Positions 53,990 through 63,095 of a stretch of DNA of 64,000 nt are shown one piece after another. The translations under genes and the position numbers were made by a program. Under the pieces are notes generated by a model, which ran no database searches, was not told the origin of the DNA, and saw only the letters and a program-made list of their open reading frames with translations. This stretch comes from Methylobacterium sp. 17Sr1-1 (GTDB lineage: Bacteria; Pseudomonadota; Alphaproteobacteria; Rhizobiales; Beijerinckiaceae): assembly GCF_003173775.1 (NCBI RefSeq), contig NZ_CP029552.1, positions 4,715,001 through 4,779,000 on the forward strand. The letters are read 5' to 3'. Position 1 is the stretch's first letter. Every line of letters begins with the position of its first letter.

Positions 53990-55615
53990 ATGAACGCCGT
54001 GAGCGACACCAAGCGGATCGCCGTCGCGGTCCGGAACTTGAGCCTCGCCCTTCCCCAGGGCGGCGACCGGCCGAACGCCGTCGACGGCGTGTCCTTCGAT
54101 CTCGTCGCCGGCGAGATCCTGTGCCTCGTCGGCGAATCGGGCTCCGGCAAGTCGATGTGCGCCCACGCCCTGATGGGCCTTCTGCCGAAGGCGGTGCGGC
54201 CGGTCTCCGGCACGATCCGCCTCGGCGACACCGACCTGCTCGCGCAGGACGATGCCGCCTGGCGCGACACCCGCGGCCGGCGGATCGCGATGATCTTCCA
54301 GGAGCCGATGACGGCGCTCAACCCCTTGATGCGGATCGGCGACCAGATGGCCGAGATGTTCGAGGCCCACGGCCAGCTGACGCCGAAGGAGCGCCGTGCC
54401 CGCGCGGTGGCGCTCGCCGGCGAGGTCGGGCTGCCGAACCCGGAGCAGATCGTCCGCTCCTATCCCCATCAGCTTTCGGGCGGGCAGCGCCAGCGGGCGA
54501 TGATCGCGATGGCGCTGGCGCTGGAACCGGCGGTGCTGGTGGCCGACGAGCCGACGACGGCGCTCGACGTCACGACCCAGGCCCAGATCCTGAAGCTGAT
54601 CCGCGACCTGCAGCGCCGCCGCAACATGGCGGTCCTGTTCATCACCCACGATTTCGGCGTGGTGGCGGAGATCGCCGACCGGGTGCTGGTGCTGCGCCAC
54701 GGACGGGTGGTGGAGGAGGGGCCGGCGAATGCCGTGCTCGGCCGGCCGCAGGCGCCCTATACCCGCACGCTGCTCGCCGCCGTGCCGACCATGGACCCGC
54801 CGGTCCGGCCGCCCCTCTCGGGCCCGAAAGCGGTCGAGGTGACGGGCCTGCAGAAGACCTACGTCACCGGCGGCGGGCTGTGGCGGGGGAAGAGGCGCAC
54901 CGCGGCGGCCCGGGACGTGGCCTTCGCGCTCCACCGCGGCGAGACGCTCGGCCTCGTCGGCGAATCGGGCTCGGGCAAATCCTCGGTCGCGCGCCTCGTC
55001 ATGCGGCTGATCGAGCCCGATGCCGGCTGTGTCCGCCTCGGCGACACCGACCTGACGGGGCTGAAGGGCGAGGCCCTGCGCCAGGCCCGCAGCCGGATCC
55101 AGATGGTCTTTCAGGATCCCTTCGCCTCGCTCAACCCGCGCCGCAGCGTCGGGCGCATCATCGCCGACGGGCCGGTGGCGCACGGGGTGCCTCCGACGGA
55201 AGCGATGGAGCGGGCGCGCCGCCTCCTCGGCCTCGTCGGCCTCGACGAGAAGGCGCTGGAACGTTTCCCGCACGAATTCTCCGGCGGCCAGCGCCAGCGC
55301 ATCGGCATCGCCCGGGCGCTCGCCCTCGAACCCGAGGTCCTGGTCGCCGACGAGGCGGTCTCGGCCCTCGACGTCTCGGTCCAGGCGCAGGTGCTGGCGC
55401 TCCTCGAGGATCTGAAGGCGCGGCTCGGGCTGTCGATGCTGTTCATCACCCACGACCTCCGGGTGGCGGCGCAGATCTGTGACCGGATCGCGGTGATGCG
55501 CCAGGGCGAGATCGTCGAGCTGAAGACCGCGAGCGCGCTCTTCGCCAATCCCGAGCACCCCTATACCCGCGCGCTGCTCGACGCGGTGCCGGGGCGGGTG
55601 CGGCAGGCGGCGTGA
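53990..55615 (+). CDS. fused dual ABC ATPase (DppD-DppF type)
   Basis: The 541-residue protein holds two complete ATPase modules. Module 1 (about 10-260) has Walker [10 protein letters not shown], signature [15 protein letters not shown], Walker [13 protein letters not shown]. Module 2 (about 285-535) has [24 protein letters not shown] and [12 protein letters not shown], where the usual Pro after Glu is Ala. Both have the peptide-ABC C-terminal tail ([22 protein letters not shown]). Separate dppD and dppF genes are more common, although fused forms are known (GsiA-like). The ATG at 53990 lies two bases after the DppC stop. Confidence 0.94.
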   Translation: MNAVSDTKRIAVAVRNLSLALPQGGDRPNAVDGVSFDLVAGEILCLVGESGSGKSMCAHALMGLLPKAVRPVSGTIRLGDTDLLAQDDAAWRDTRGRRIAMIFQEPMTALNPLMRIGDQMAEMFEAHGQLTPKERRARAVALAGEVGLPNPEQIVRSYPHQLSGGQRQRAMIAMALALEPAVLVADEPTTALDVTTQAQILKLIRDLQRRRNMAVLFITHDFGVVAEIADRVLVLRHGRVVEEGPANAVLGRPQAPYTRTLLAAVPTMDPPVRPPLSGPKAVEVTGLQKTYVTGGGLWRGKRRTAAARDVAFALHRGETLGLVGESGSGKSSVARLVMRLIEPDAGCVRLGDTDLTGLKGEALRQARSRIQMVFQDPFASLNPRRSVGRIIADGPVAHGVPPTEAMERARRLLGLVGLDEKALERFPHEFSGGQRQRIGIARALALEPEVLVADEAVSALDVSVQAQVLALLEDLKARLGLSMLFITHDLRVAAQICDRIAVMRQGEIVELKTASALFANPEHPYTRALLDAVPGRVRQAA

Positions 55616-56559
55616 TGATGGACCGTCTGCCCTGCGTGCTGCTCAGCTCCACCACCGACATCCGCGGGCTGTACGGCGACGCGCTCGAGGCCATCGCCGA
55701 CCGGGTCGAGATCCTCGACCATCCGGCGGAGAACCCCGAGCGGGTGCGCCTGGCGCTGGGCTGGCGCCCGCCCGCCGACGCGCTGGCGCGCTACCCCAAC
55801 CTCGCGGCCCTCTGCTCGATCGCGGCGGGCGTCGACAACCTGCTCGCCTGCCCCGGCCGCCCGCCCGACCTGCCGGTGGTGCGCGTCGTCGATCCCGACC
55901 AGGCGCGGGCGATGTCGGGCTTCGTGCTCTGGCACGTCATCGGCCACCAGCGCCGCTTCGACGCCTATGCGGCGAACCAGCGCGACCGGGTCTGGCGCCG
56001 CCTCTGCCCGCGGGACGCGGGCGCGGTGCCGGTCGGGCTTCTCGGCTACGGCAAGATCGGCCGGCGCGTCGCCCGTGACCTCGCCGCCCTCGGCTTCCCG
56101 GTGCGGGCCTGGAGCCGGAACCCGCAGAGCCCGGATCCCGGCGTCATCCACCATCACGGGCCGGACGGGCTCCCGGCGATGCTCGGCGAGAGCGAGGTCT
56201 TGGTGAACCTGCTGCCGCTGACGCCGGAGACGCGCGGCATCCTCGATGCCCGCCTCCTGTCGCGCCTGCGCCCGGGCGGCTTCCTGATCCAGGTCGGCCG
56301 CGGCGAGCACCTGATCGAGGCGGATCTCCTCGCCGCCCTCGAATCCGGCCACCTCGCCGGCGCCGCCCTCGACGTGTTCGCGACCGAGCCGCTGCCGCCC
56401 GCGCACCCGTTCTGGGACCATCCGGCGATCCGCGTCACCCCGCACGAGGCCTGCGACGCGAGCCCCCAGGCCGTCGCCCGCACCCTGCTCGCCGCCGCCG
56501 AAGCGGTGCGGGAGGGACGGGTGCCGCCGGATACGGTGAATGCGGCGCGGGGGTATTAG
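55615..56559 (+). CDS. D-2-hydroxyacid dehydrogenase (GhrA-like glyoxylate/hydroxypyruvate reductase)
   Basis: The product has about 314 residues. The Rossmann motif is VGLLGYGKIGRRVARDLAALG, followed by NLLPLTPETRGIL, LLSRLRPGGFLIQVGRGEHLIEADLLAALESGHLAGAALDVF in broken family order, and the catalytic His in RVTPHEACDASP. The catalytic Arg and Glu (QVGRGEHL; DVFATEPLP) are present. Such enzymes reduce glyoxylate, hydroxypyruvate or related 2-keto acids with NAD(P)H. The start overlaps the ATPase stop (GTGATGATG); 55618 is equally possible. Confidence 0.9.
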   Translation: MMDRLPCVLLSSTTDIRGLYGDALEAIADRVEILDHPAENPERVRLALGWRPPADALARYPNLAALCSIAAGVDNLLACPGRPPDLPVVRVVDPDQARAMSGFVLWHVIGHQRRFDAYAANQRDRVWRRLCPRDAGAVPVGLLGYGKIGRRVARDLAALGFPVRAWSRNPQSPDPGVIHHHGPDGLPAMLGESEVLVNLLPLTPETRGILDARLLSRLRPGGFLIQVGRGEHLIEADLLAALESGHLAGAALDVFATEPLPPAHPFWDHPAIRVTPHEACDASPQAVARTLLAAAEAVREGRVPPDTVNAARGY

Positions 56560-56602
56560 GTAAAAGGTAAAATATTTTCAACAAACGCTCGAAGTATATG
56601 GC

Positions 56603-56832
56603 GCGGGATCCCCTCTTCAGGCGATGCCGGGCTTGCCAGAGATCCTTGCCCGGTATTGCTGCAAGGTGTGGGAGAGGGGTAGGGGCGATCGTAGATCGCG
56701 CAGGGTGACACGCCTCATTGTGAAGCTGTGACCGTCGTGCCGGCAGCTCGACGGTTCAGGATCATTACGGAAGCCGAGCCACCCTCACGCGGGATCTTCG
56801 ATCCCCACGGCCCCTCTCGCACACGGGAGAGG
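56603..56832. repeat. palindromic repeat (CCCTCTCCC family), copy 2, interrupted
   Basis: GATCCCCTCT and GTGTGGGAGAGGGGTAGGGG (left) face a right arm with CCCCTCTCGCACACGGGAGA. Compared with the copy at 50355, the left arm is split by about 46 extra bases near 56617-56662, and both arms carry an added GATCGTAGATC-like or GATCTTCGATC-like insert. The rest of the gap to rtcB (56833-57128) shows no gene. Confidence 0.75.
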
Positions 56833-57128
56833 GGAGATGCGCTTGATCATTATTCGAATGCATCAAGCGGCAATCGTTTGATCGTCGACGGCGTTCGGAT
56901 TGCCGTATGTCTTCCGGTGCGGTATCATCGAGAATGTGGACCGGGACGGGACCCGGCAGGAGGGCGAGCCATGGCAGTGGTCCATGCCCGCCCCGTCCTC
57001 TGACGGGGCAACGACGCGAGGATCCCCGCATGCGCGGCGGACCGGCGTTCTGATGCGGTGGGGCGGCTCGTCCGCTCGCCGAAGCTCGTCTCAAGGTCGC
57101 TGCGGCGACTCCGGAATCCACATCCCTC

Positions 57129-58346
57129 ATGGGCAAGTCCCTCATCGCCACGCGCGCCCCCGGCGTTCGCGTGGTCGCCTCCGCCTCGACCTGGATCGAG
57201 GGTGAGGCCCTGCGCCAGCTCGACGAGACCGGCGCGCTTCCCGGCATGCGCGAAACCGTCGGCATGCCGGACCTCCATCCCGGCAAGAACGGTCCGGTCG
57301 GCGCGGCCTTCCTGTCGGAGGGCCTGATCCGGCCGACCCTGGTCGGCTCCGACATCGGCTGCGGCATGGCGCTCTGGCAGACCGACCTGTCCCGACGCCG
57401 GGCCGATCCCGACAGGATCGCCGCCCGGCTCGACGGGCTCGACGCGCCGTGGGACGGCGACACCGCCGGCTGGCTCAGGCAGCGCGGCGTCTCGGCCACC
57501 GCCTACGACGCCTCCCTCGGCACGGTCGGGCACGGCAACCACTTCCTGGAGGTGCAGACCGTCGCCGAGATCCGCGATCCCGACGCGGCGGCGCGGATCG
57601 GGCTCGATCCTGCCCGCCTCGCCCTGCTGGTCCATACCGGCAGCCGAGGCCTCGGCGAATCGATCCTGCGGGCCCATACCGAGCGGTACGGCGCCTTGGG
57701 CCTCGAGGCCGACGCCCCGGAGGGCGAGGCCTACCTCGCCGCCCACGACGCGGCGGTCGCCTGGGCCCGGGCCAACCGCGACCTCGTCGCCCACCGGGCC
57801 CTCGCCGCCCTTGGCGGCGAGGGGCGATGCCTGCTCGATCTCTGCCACAACGGCGTCACGCCGGTGGAGGCGGGCGGCTGCCGCTGCCATCTCCACCGCA
57901 AGGGCGCGGCCCCGGCCGATCGCGGGCCGGTGGTGGTGCCCGGCTCGCGGGGCGACGTGAGCGTCCTCGTCGAGCCGGTGCCCGACCGGGCCGACACCCT
58001 GTGGTCGCTCGCCCACGGCGCCGGGCGCAAGCTCGGGCGGCACGAGGCGAAGGCCAAGCTCAAGGGGCGCCTGCGCCGGGAGGACCTCGCCCGGAATCCC
58101 TATGGCGGCGTGGTCGTCTGCGGTGACGAGCGTCTGCTGTGGGAAGAGGCGGCGCCGGCCTACAAGCCGGCCACCTCCGTCGTCGGCGACCTGGAGGCGG
58201 CCGGGCTGGTGCGGGTGATCGCGATCCTGCACCCGCTCGTCACCTTCAAGTGCTCGCTCGATCCGGACGGTCCGGCCCGGGCCGACAAGCAGGCCCGCCT
58301 GCGCGAGCGCCGCGGCGCCCGTGCGGCCAAGTACGGGGGGCGCTGA
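57129..58346 (+). CDS. RtcB family RNA ligase (PrfH-associated type)
   Basis: RtcB joins a 2',3'-cyclic phosphate or 3'-phosphate RNA end to a 5'-OH using GTP and Mn2+. The 405-residue product has [20 protein letters not shown], the metal cysteine in [63 protein letters not shown] and the guanylylated-His motif [12 protein letters not shown]. It is shorter than E. coli RtcB in the middle region, as in the RtcB2 group linked to PrfH. The next gene starts three bases after its stop. No RtcR regulator or RtcA gene is seen. Confidence 0.93.
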   Translation: MGKSLIATRAPGVRVVASASTWIEGEALRQLDETGALPGMRETVGMPDLHPGKNGPVGAAFLSEGLIRPTLVGSDIGCGMALWQTDLSRRRADPDRIAARLDGLDAPWDGDTAGWLRQRGVSATAYDASLGTVGHGNHFLEVQTVAEIRDPDAAARIGLDPARLALLVHTGSRGLGESILRAHTERYGALGLEADAPEGEAYLAAHDAAVAWARANRDLVAHRALAALGGEGRCLLDLCHNGVTPVEAGGCRCHLHRKGAAPADRGPVVVPGSRGDVSVLVEPVPDRADTLWSLAHGAGRKLGRHEAKAKLKGRLRREDLARNPYGGVVVCGDERLLWEEAAPAYKPATSVVGDLEAAGLVRVIAILHPLVTFKCSLDPDGPARADKQARLRERRGARAAKYGGR

Positions 58347-58348
58347 GG

Positions 58349-58984
58349 ATGGTCCTCTTGCAGCTCAGCGCTGGCCGCGGGCCCGGCGAATGCCGGCTCG
58401 GCGTAGCCGGCCTCTGCGACGTGCTGGTGCGGGAAGCCGCGGCGTCCGGCCTCTCCGCCAGGGTCGTGGAGACGGTGCCGGGCAGGCCCGGCCTGCTCTC
58501 CGCCCTCGTCCGCCTCGACGGCGACGAGGCGCGCGTCGAACCCCTGGCCCGGTCCTGGGAGGGCACGGTCCGGTGGACCTGCCCGAGCCCGCTCCGGCCG
58601 GGACACGGGCGCAAGAACTGGTTCGTCTCCGTCGCCCGGGTGGTGCCGCCGCGGATCGAGGATCTCGGCATCCGGGAGGCCGACCTGCGCTGGGAGACCT
58701 TTCGCGCGTCGGGCGCCGGCGGCCAGCATGTCAACACCACCGACAGCGCCGTTCGGCTGCACCACCGGCCGAGCGGCCTCGCGATCACCTGCGACACCGA
58801 GCGCAGCCAGCACCGCAACCGGGCGCTGGCCCTCGCGCGGCTCGGGCTCGCGCTCCGGGCGCGGGCGGAAGCTCGGGCGCGGGACGGCGCACAGGCGCGC
58901 TGGGCCCTCACCGTCGCGGTCGCGGATCGGGGCGGGAGCGCGGGGCGCGCCTATGCGGGGCCGGATTTCGCGCGGGTGCGATGA
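58349..58984 (+). CDS. prfH: peptide chain release factor homologue PrfH
   Basis: The 211-residue protein contains the peptidyl-hydrolase motif [18 protein letters not shown] (GGQ loop near residue 125) and [20 protein letters not shown], as in RF1/RF2. It lacks the N-terminal domain and the stop-codon-reading domain, which is the definition of PrfH. PrfH with its RtcB partner is established elsewhere as a system that frees and repairs ribosomes damaged in 16S rRNA. It begins three bases after the RtcB stop, with GAGG near the ATG. Confidence 0.92.
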   Translation: MVLLQLSAGRGPGECRLGVAGLCDVLVREAAASGLSARVVETVPGRPGLLSALVRLDGDEARVEPLARSWEGTVRWTCPSPLRPGHGRKNWFVSVARVVPPRIEDLGIREADLRWETFRASGAGGQHVNTTDSAVRLHHRPSGLAITCDTERSQHRNRALALARLGLALRARAEARARDGAQARWALTVAVADRGGSAGRAYAGPDFARVR

Positions 58985-59148
58985 TCGCCCCGGCCGGCCC
59001 GCACGGCCACGCTACCCCTCGTTAACCATTCGGCGCGCAGAGTCCCGGTGGCTGGGTTGACACGCCGCAGCGATATTTTTGGGCGGGTGGCTTCGTTTCG
59101 CTGAGTTGCGGGGATAAGCTTCGCCATGGCGTACCAGCCGAAGGGGGG

Positions 59149-59388
59149 ATGGACATGCTCGGGACAGTGACGGCCTTCCTGGCAATCCTGATGGTTCTGG
59201 CCCTGCGCAACATCGCCAAGGCGGCGCTGCTGCCGGTCTATGCCGTGCGCGACATCCATCGCGGGCGCTACGTCCGCGGGCTGGTGCTGCTCTCCTGCTC
59301 GGGGCTGGCCGCCTGGTCGATCTGGGCGATGACCCACACGGCCCGGACCAAGCCCGCCCCGGTGGCGGCGGTGATGTATACCGGCTGA
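59149..59388 (+). CDS. small membrane protein, 79 aa
   Basis: Two hydrophobic segments are readable (TVTAFLAILMVLALRNIAKA near residues 5-25 and VLLSCSGLAAWSIWAM near 46-61), joined by a basic loop (VRDIHRGRYVRG). This gives a two-helix inner-membrane hairpin. A purine tract AAGGGGGG precedes two close ATGs (59149 and 59155). TTAACCAT, a CtrA half-site sequence, occurs at 59032-59039. The family is not recognised. Confidence 0.7.
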   Translation: MDMLGTVTAFLAILMVLALRNIAKAALLPVYAVRDIHRGRYVRGLVLLSCSGLAAWSIWAMTHTARTKPAPVAAVMYTG

Positions 59389-59687
59389 TCGCCGGACCGC
59401 TTTACGGCGTCCCTACACCCGCGAGGCGTCTTCGCGGCCGTCCTGCACGGCATCTGACGCAGTGCGGCATCGACGCTGGCGCTTCGCGCTGGCGTTCGGC
59501 GGCGTTCGGGCCCATATCCACGCATGCGTCGCGCGCTCGCCCCTCCGAGGCGGGCCCCCGACCGGGCGCCCGAAGGACCGCCATCACCCGATCGATCCTC
59601 CCCCTCGCGGCGCGGGCCGCACCGCAGCGTGGCTCCCAAGCCGCGCTTTCACGCCGTGTGCTCCGCCGCCAAGAAGAGTCAACGACC

Positions 59688-59921
59688 ATGCTGCGTTCGA
59701 AGCAGAAGCCGAAGGTGCAGGATACGGGCTTCGTCCTGTTCGACGTCTACTACGAGGATGGCTCGCGCCGCTCCAACCGGCGGGTCCCCCGCACCGCCAC
59801 CCTGGAGCACGACGTCGACAGCGCCGTCCGCCAGGTGATCGAGGAGCAGGACCGCGACATCGCGGAGAAGTCGGGCCGCCCGCCGCTCGCCATCACCAAG
59901 ATCGTGCGCTCGGCCGACTGA
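59688..59921 (+). CDS. hypothetical protein, 77 aa
   Basis: The product starts MLRSKQKPKVQDTGFVLFDV and contains YYEDGSRRSNRRVPR and a helical, acidic stretch (LEHDVDSAVRQVIEEQDRDIAEK), ending ITKIVRSAD. It looks like a small alpha/beta cytoplasmic protein of balanced composition. The domain is not recognised. An in-frame GTG at 59658 would add ten residues. The 300 bases before it hold no gene I can support. Confidence 0.65.
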   Translation: MLRSKQKPKVQDTGFVLFDVYYEDGSRRSNRRVPRTATLEHDVDSAVRQVIEEQDRDIAEKSGRPPLAITKIVRSAD

Positions 59922-59977
59922 GCGATCCGCTCCACGAGACCGGTGCCGGCCATGGGAGCCGGCACCCGCCTCAGACC

Positions 59978-60190
59978 CTACCGCGTCGCGCCGGCCTTCG
60001 TGGCGGAGCGCTTCGACAGATCGCGGTGGAGCCGCTTCAGGCCCGCATCGTCCCGTGCACACAGGTCGTGGCGCGTCATCGCGTCGAGGAGATGCTGCGT
60101 CCGGGCGGTGGACGCGCCGGCACAGGCCTCGCTCCCGGGCCACAGCATGCTCAGCGCGGCCGCCAGACACACCCCGATCCGCCCGCTCAT
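59978..60190 (-). CDS. secreted small hypothetical protein, 70 aa
   Basis: A signal peptide (MSGRIGVCLAAALSMLWPGS, cleavage near ACAGA) precedes a mature chain of about 45 residues, rich in Asp, Arg and His, with one cysteine (LLDAMTRHDLCARDD). The frame starts four codons earlier at 60202 with another ATG. No family is recognised. It may be periplasmic. Confidence 0.55.
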   Translation of the reverse strand: MSGRIGVCLAAALSMLWPGSEACAGASTARTQHLLDAMTRHDLCARDDAGLKRLHRDLSKRSATKAGATR

Positions 60191-60247
60191 GCCGTCCTCC
60201 ATGCCCCACGCTCCGAGCGTCGCGCGAAGGCGTAAAGGCTTGCCTGC

Positions 60248-61012
60248 TCAGGCCCGGAGCACCGCGTAGACATCCCCGGAATTCGCCGCCATCGGCAGCG
60301 CCACGAGATGCGCCGCCATCTCGTCCCGGCCGACGAGGCGCCCGAAGCGCAGGGCCTGGCTCTCGCCGAGCGCGACGTCGAACCCGTACGGCCCCAGCGC
60401 CGCGAGCCGGTCGAGGCAGCGAAGCGCGGTGTCCCGCGCGATGGTGGTGAACTCGAAGGACAGGGCGGGAAGCGGCACCGAGAGTCCCGCCAGCACCCTG
60501 TCCTCGAATCCCTCGACGTCGATCTTCACGAAGGCCGGGCGGCCGTGCTCGGCCACCAGCCGGTCGAGGGTGGTGGCCGGTACCGTGATGCGCCGGTCCC
60601 AGACCTGCCCCTCCCAGCCCGGCGCGCCCGCCGCCCCCGCGACGAAATCGGCGCAGGCCGAGGAGACGGTGGGATTGGCCGAGTTCAGGTGGAACACGAC
60701 CTCGCCGGCCGCGTCGCTCACCGCCGCCGCGACCAGGATCACGTCCGGGTCGCGGCCGTGGAGCAGGCGCAAGGCCCGGGCCGGCCCGGGCTGCGGCTCC
60801 AGCGCCACGACCCGGGCGCCGAGGCGGCGGAAGGCCGCGACCCGATCGCCGACATGGGCGCCGACATCGAACACCAGGTCGCTCGGGCGCACGAAGCGGC
60901 GATAGAGGGCGTCCATGGCGGCGGCCGGCGCCTCCGCGCCGCGGTAGAGCCGCAGCGAGCGGCCGATCGCGGCGGCGGTGCCTTTCGGGCGGGCCATGGT
61001 CGGGCGGATCAT
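60248..61012 (-). CDS. FkbM family SAM-dependent methyltransferase
   Basis: The 254-residue protein has the SAM motif DLVFDVGAHVGDRVAAFRRLG (motif I, residues about 45-65), VVALEPQPGPARALR, and the FkbM signature FVKIDVEGFEDRVLAGL followed by LSFEF. Family members methylate sugars, polyketides or lipids, often in surface glycans; no glycan gene is near, so the acceptor is unknown. It lies 31 bases downstream of the dehydratase gene on the same strand. The start is one of two close ATGs (61012 or 60997). Confidence 0.88.
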   Translation of the reverse strand: MIRPTMARPKGTAAAIGRSLRLYRGAEAPAAAMDALYRRFVRPSDLVFDVGAHVGDRVAAFRRLGARVVALEPQPGPARALRLLHGRDPDVILVAAAVSDAAGEVVFHLNSANPTVSSACADFVAGAAGAPGWEGQVWDRRITVPATTLDRLVAEHGRPAFVKIDVEGFEDRVLAGLSVPLPALSFEFTTIARDTALRCLDRLAALGPYGFDVALGESQALRFGRLVGRDEMAAHLVALPMAANSGDVYAVLRA

Positions 61013-61043
61013 GGGGGACTCCGGATTCTCGTCCGGAGCCGTA

Positions 61044-62840
61044 TCAGTAGATCGCCGGCTCGGGCACCGGGGCGCCGTACTCGGTGCGCAGGAAGTCGAA
61101 GTCGCAGCCCTCGTCCGCCTGCTGGATGTGGCGCGAGAACATCACGCCGTAGCCGCGTTCGTAGCGGGGCGCCGGCGGGGTCCAGGCGGCGCGGCGGCTC
61201 TCCAGCTCCTCGTCCGACACCTCCATGCGGATCGACCGCGCCTCGACGTCGACGCTGACGATGTCGCCGGTGCGCAGCAGCGCCAGCGGCCCGCCGATGT
61301 AGGATTCGGGTGCGACGTGGAGCACGCAGGCGCCGTAGCTGGTGCCGCTCATCCGCGCATCCGACAGGCGCAGCATGTCGCGGTGCCCCTCCTTCAGGAG
61401 CTTCTTCGGCATCGGCAGCATGCCCCATTCGGGCATGCCGGGGCCGCCCTGCGGTCCGGCATTGCGCAGCACCAGGACGTGGTCGGCGGTGACGTCCAGG
61501 TTCTCGTCGTCGATCGCCGCCTTGAGCGAGGGGTAATCGTCAAAGACGAGGGCCGGGCCGGAATGCTTGAGGAAGCGCTGGTCCATCGCCGCCGGCTTGA
61601 TGACGCAGCCGCTCGGCGCGAGGTTGCCTTTCAGCACCGCGAGCGAGCCCTGGCCGTAGACCGGGTTCGAGAGCGGGCGGATCACGTCGGCATTGTAGAC
61701 CTTCGCGCCCTCGATCACCTCGCCGAGGGTCTGACCGCTGACGGTGAGGCAGTCGAGATGCAGGTGCTCGCGGATCTCGTTCATCAGCGCGCGGATGCCG
61801 CCGGCGTAATAAAAGTCCTCCATCAGGTAGGTGTTGCCGCTGGGCCTGACGTTGCCGATCACCGGGACGATGCGGCTGTAGCGCTCGAAATCGTCGAGGC
61901 CGATGGCGTGGCCGGCGCGGCGCGCCATGGCGATCAGGTGGATGATGGCGTTGGTCGAGCAGCCCATCGCCATCGCGACGGCGATCGCGTTCTCGTAGGC
62001 CTCGCGGGTCTGGATCCGCTGCGGCGTCAGATCCTCCCACACCATGTCGACGATGCGCCGGCCGGATTCCGAGCAGAGCCGAATGTGCCCGGCATCGGCC
62101 GCGGGGATCGACGAGCCGCCGGGCAGCACCATGCCGACGGCTTCCGCGATCGCCGTCATGGTCGAGGCGGTGCCCATGGTCATGCAGGTGCCGTAGGAGC
62201 GGGCGATGCCGCCCTCGATCCCGAGCCAGTCCTGGTCGGTGATCTTGCCGGCGCGGAGCTCGTCCCAGTACTTCCAGCTGTCGGAGCCGGAGCCCAGCAC
62301 CTTGCCCTGCCAGTTGCCGCGGAGCATGGGACCTGCCGGGATGTAGATCGCCGGCAGGTTCATGCTCGTGGCGCCGAGCAGGAGACCGGGCGTGGACTTG
62401 TCGCAGCCGCCCATCAGCACCGCGCCGTCGACCGGGTGGGAGCGCAGCAGCTCCTCGGTCTCCATCGCCAGCATGTTGCGGTAGAGCATGGTGGTCGGCT
62501 TGACGAAGCTCTCGGAGACCGAGATCGCCGGCAGCTCCACGGGGAAGCCCCCCGCCATCAGGATGCCGCGCTTCACGTCGTCGACGCGGTGCTTGAAGTG
62601 GGCGTGGCAGGGCTGGAGGTCGGACCAGGTGTTGAGGATCGCGATGACCGGCTTGCCGGTCCATTCCTCGGGCGTGTAGCCCATCTGCATCGCCCGCGAG
62701 CGATGCCCGAAGGAGCGCAGGTCCGCCGGGCCGAACCAGCGCGCGGAGCGCAAGGAGGCGGGCTCGCGGCGCACGGCCTGCGGGCCGTCCGGAATGCTGC
62801 CGGGCTCGAGTTCGGGCGGGGTGAGCGGATCGCGGGCCAT
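61044..62840 (-). CDS. IlvD/Edd family dehydratase (sugar-acid dehydratase type)
   Basis: The 598-residue Fe-S dehydratase shows the cluster cysteines in SDLQPCHAHFK, MGGCDKSTPG and RSYGTCMTMGTAS, and MGCSTNAIIHLIA. The distal motif SDARMSGTSYGACVLHV is typical of arabonate/xylonate-type dehydratases, whereas dihydroxyacid dehydratase (IlvD) has ARFSGGTHG. The product of the reaction would be a 2-keto-3-deoxy sugar acid. CAGGAG precedes the ATG at 62838-62840. It follows the transporter permease across a palindromic repeat, so the transporter may or may not be related. Confidence 0.92.
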   Translation of the reverse strand: MARDPLTPPELEPGSIPDGPQAVRREPASLRSARWFGPADLRSFGHRSRAMQMGYTPEEWTGKPVIAILNTWSDLQPCHAHFKHRVDDVKRGILMAGGFPVELPAISVSESFVKPTTMLYRNMLAMETEELLRSHPVDGAVLMGGCDKSTPGLLLGATSMNLPAIYIPAGPMLRGNWQGKVLGSGSDSWKYWDELRAGKITDQDWLGIEGGIARSYGTCMTMGTASTMTAIAEAVGMVLPGGSSIPAADAGHIRLCSESGRRIVDMVWEDLTPQRIQTREAYENAIAVAMAMGCSTNAIIHLIAMARRAGHAIGLDDFERYSRIVPVIGNVRPSGNTYLMEDFYYAGGIRALMNEIREHLHLDCLTVSGQTLGEVIEGAKVYNADVIRPLSNPVYGQGSLAVLKGNLAPSGCVIKPAAMDQRFLKHSGPALVFDDYPSLKAAIDDENLDVTADHVLVLRNAGPQGGPGMPEWGMLPMPKKLLKEGHRDMLRLSDARMSGTSYGACVLHVAPESYIGGPLALLRTGDIVSVDVEARSIRMEVSDEELESRRAAWTPPAPRYERGYGVMFSRHIQQADEGCDFDFLRTEYGAPVPEPAIY

Positions 62841-62898
62841 GGTTTTCGGCTCCTGTTGGTTGTTGTCGTTCAGATCTATCAGTCCCGCGACGCCCATT

Positions 62899-63087
62899 CC
62901 CTCCCCCCTCTGCGGGGGAGGGTGGCCCTTGCGTCAGCAGGGGCCGGGAGAGGGGACGCCGCTTCCGGAGCGGTCGCGACCGGGGTGAAGGGCGCCCGCT
63001 GGATCAACGTCGCGGTCGCCTCTCCCGCCCGGCGCACGCGTGCTTCGCACTCGCAGCCGGGCACCCTCCCCCGCGGAAGGGGGAGGG
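62899..63087. repeat. imperfect palindromic repeat between dehydratase and permease genes
   Basis: The left end CCCTCCCCCCTCTGCGGGGG and the right end CCCTCCCCCGCGGAAGGGGG frame about 130 bases that also contain paired GGAGAGGGG and CCTCTCCC blocks. It resembles the elements at 50355 and 56603 in style, less in sequence. Confidence 0.7.
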
Positions 63088-63095
63088 TTGGGTGC

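Noticed and set aside
56950..57000. sigma-54-like promoter (GG..GC) before rtcB
   Set aside because: The GG-to-GC spacing in TGGCAGTGGTCCATGC is 11 rather than the required 10, and no RtcR activator gene is near.
59032..59039. CtrA regulation of the 79-residue membrane protein from TTAACCAT
   Set aside because: A single 8-base half-site without its partner is too weak to claim.
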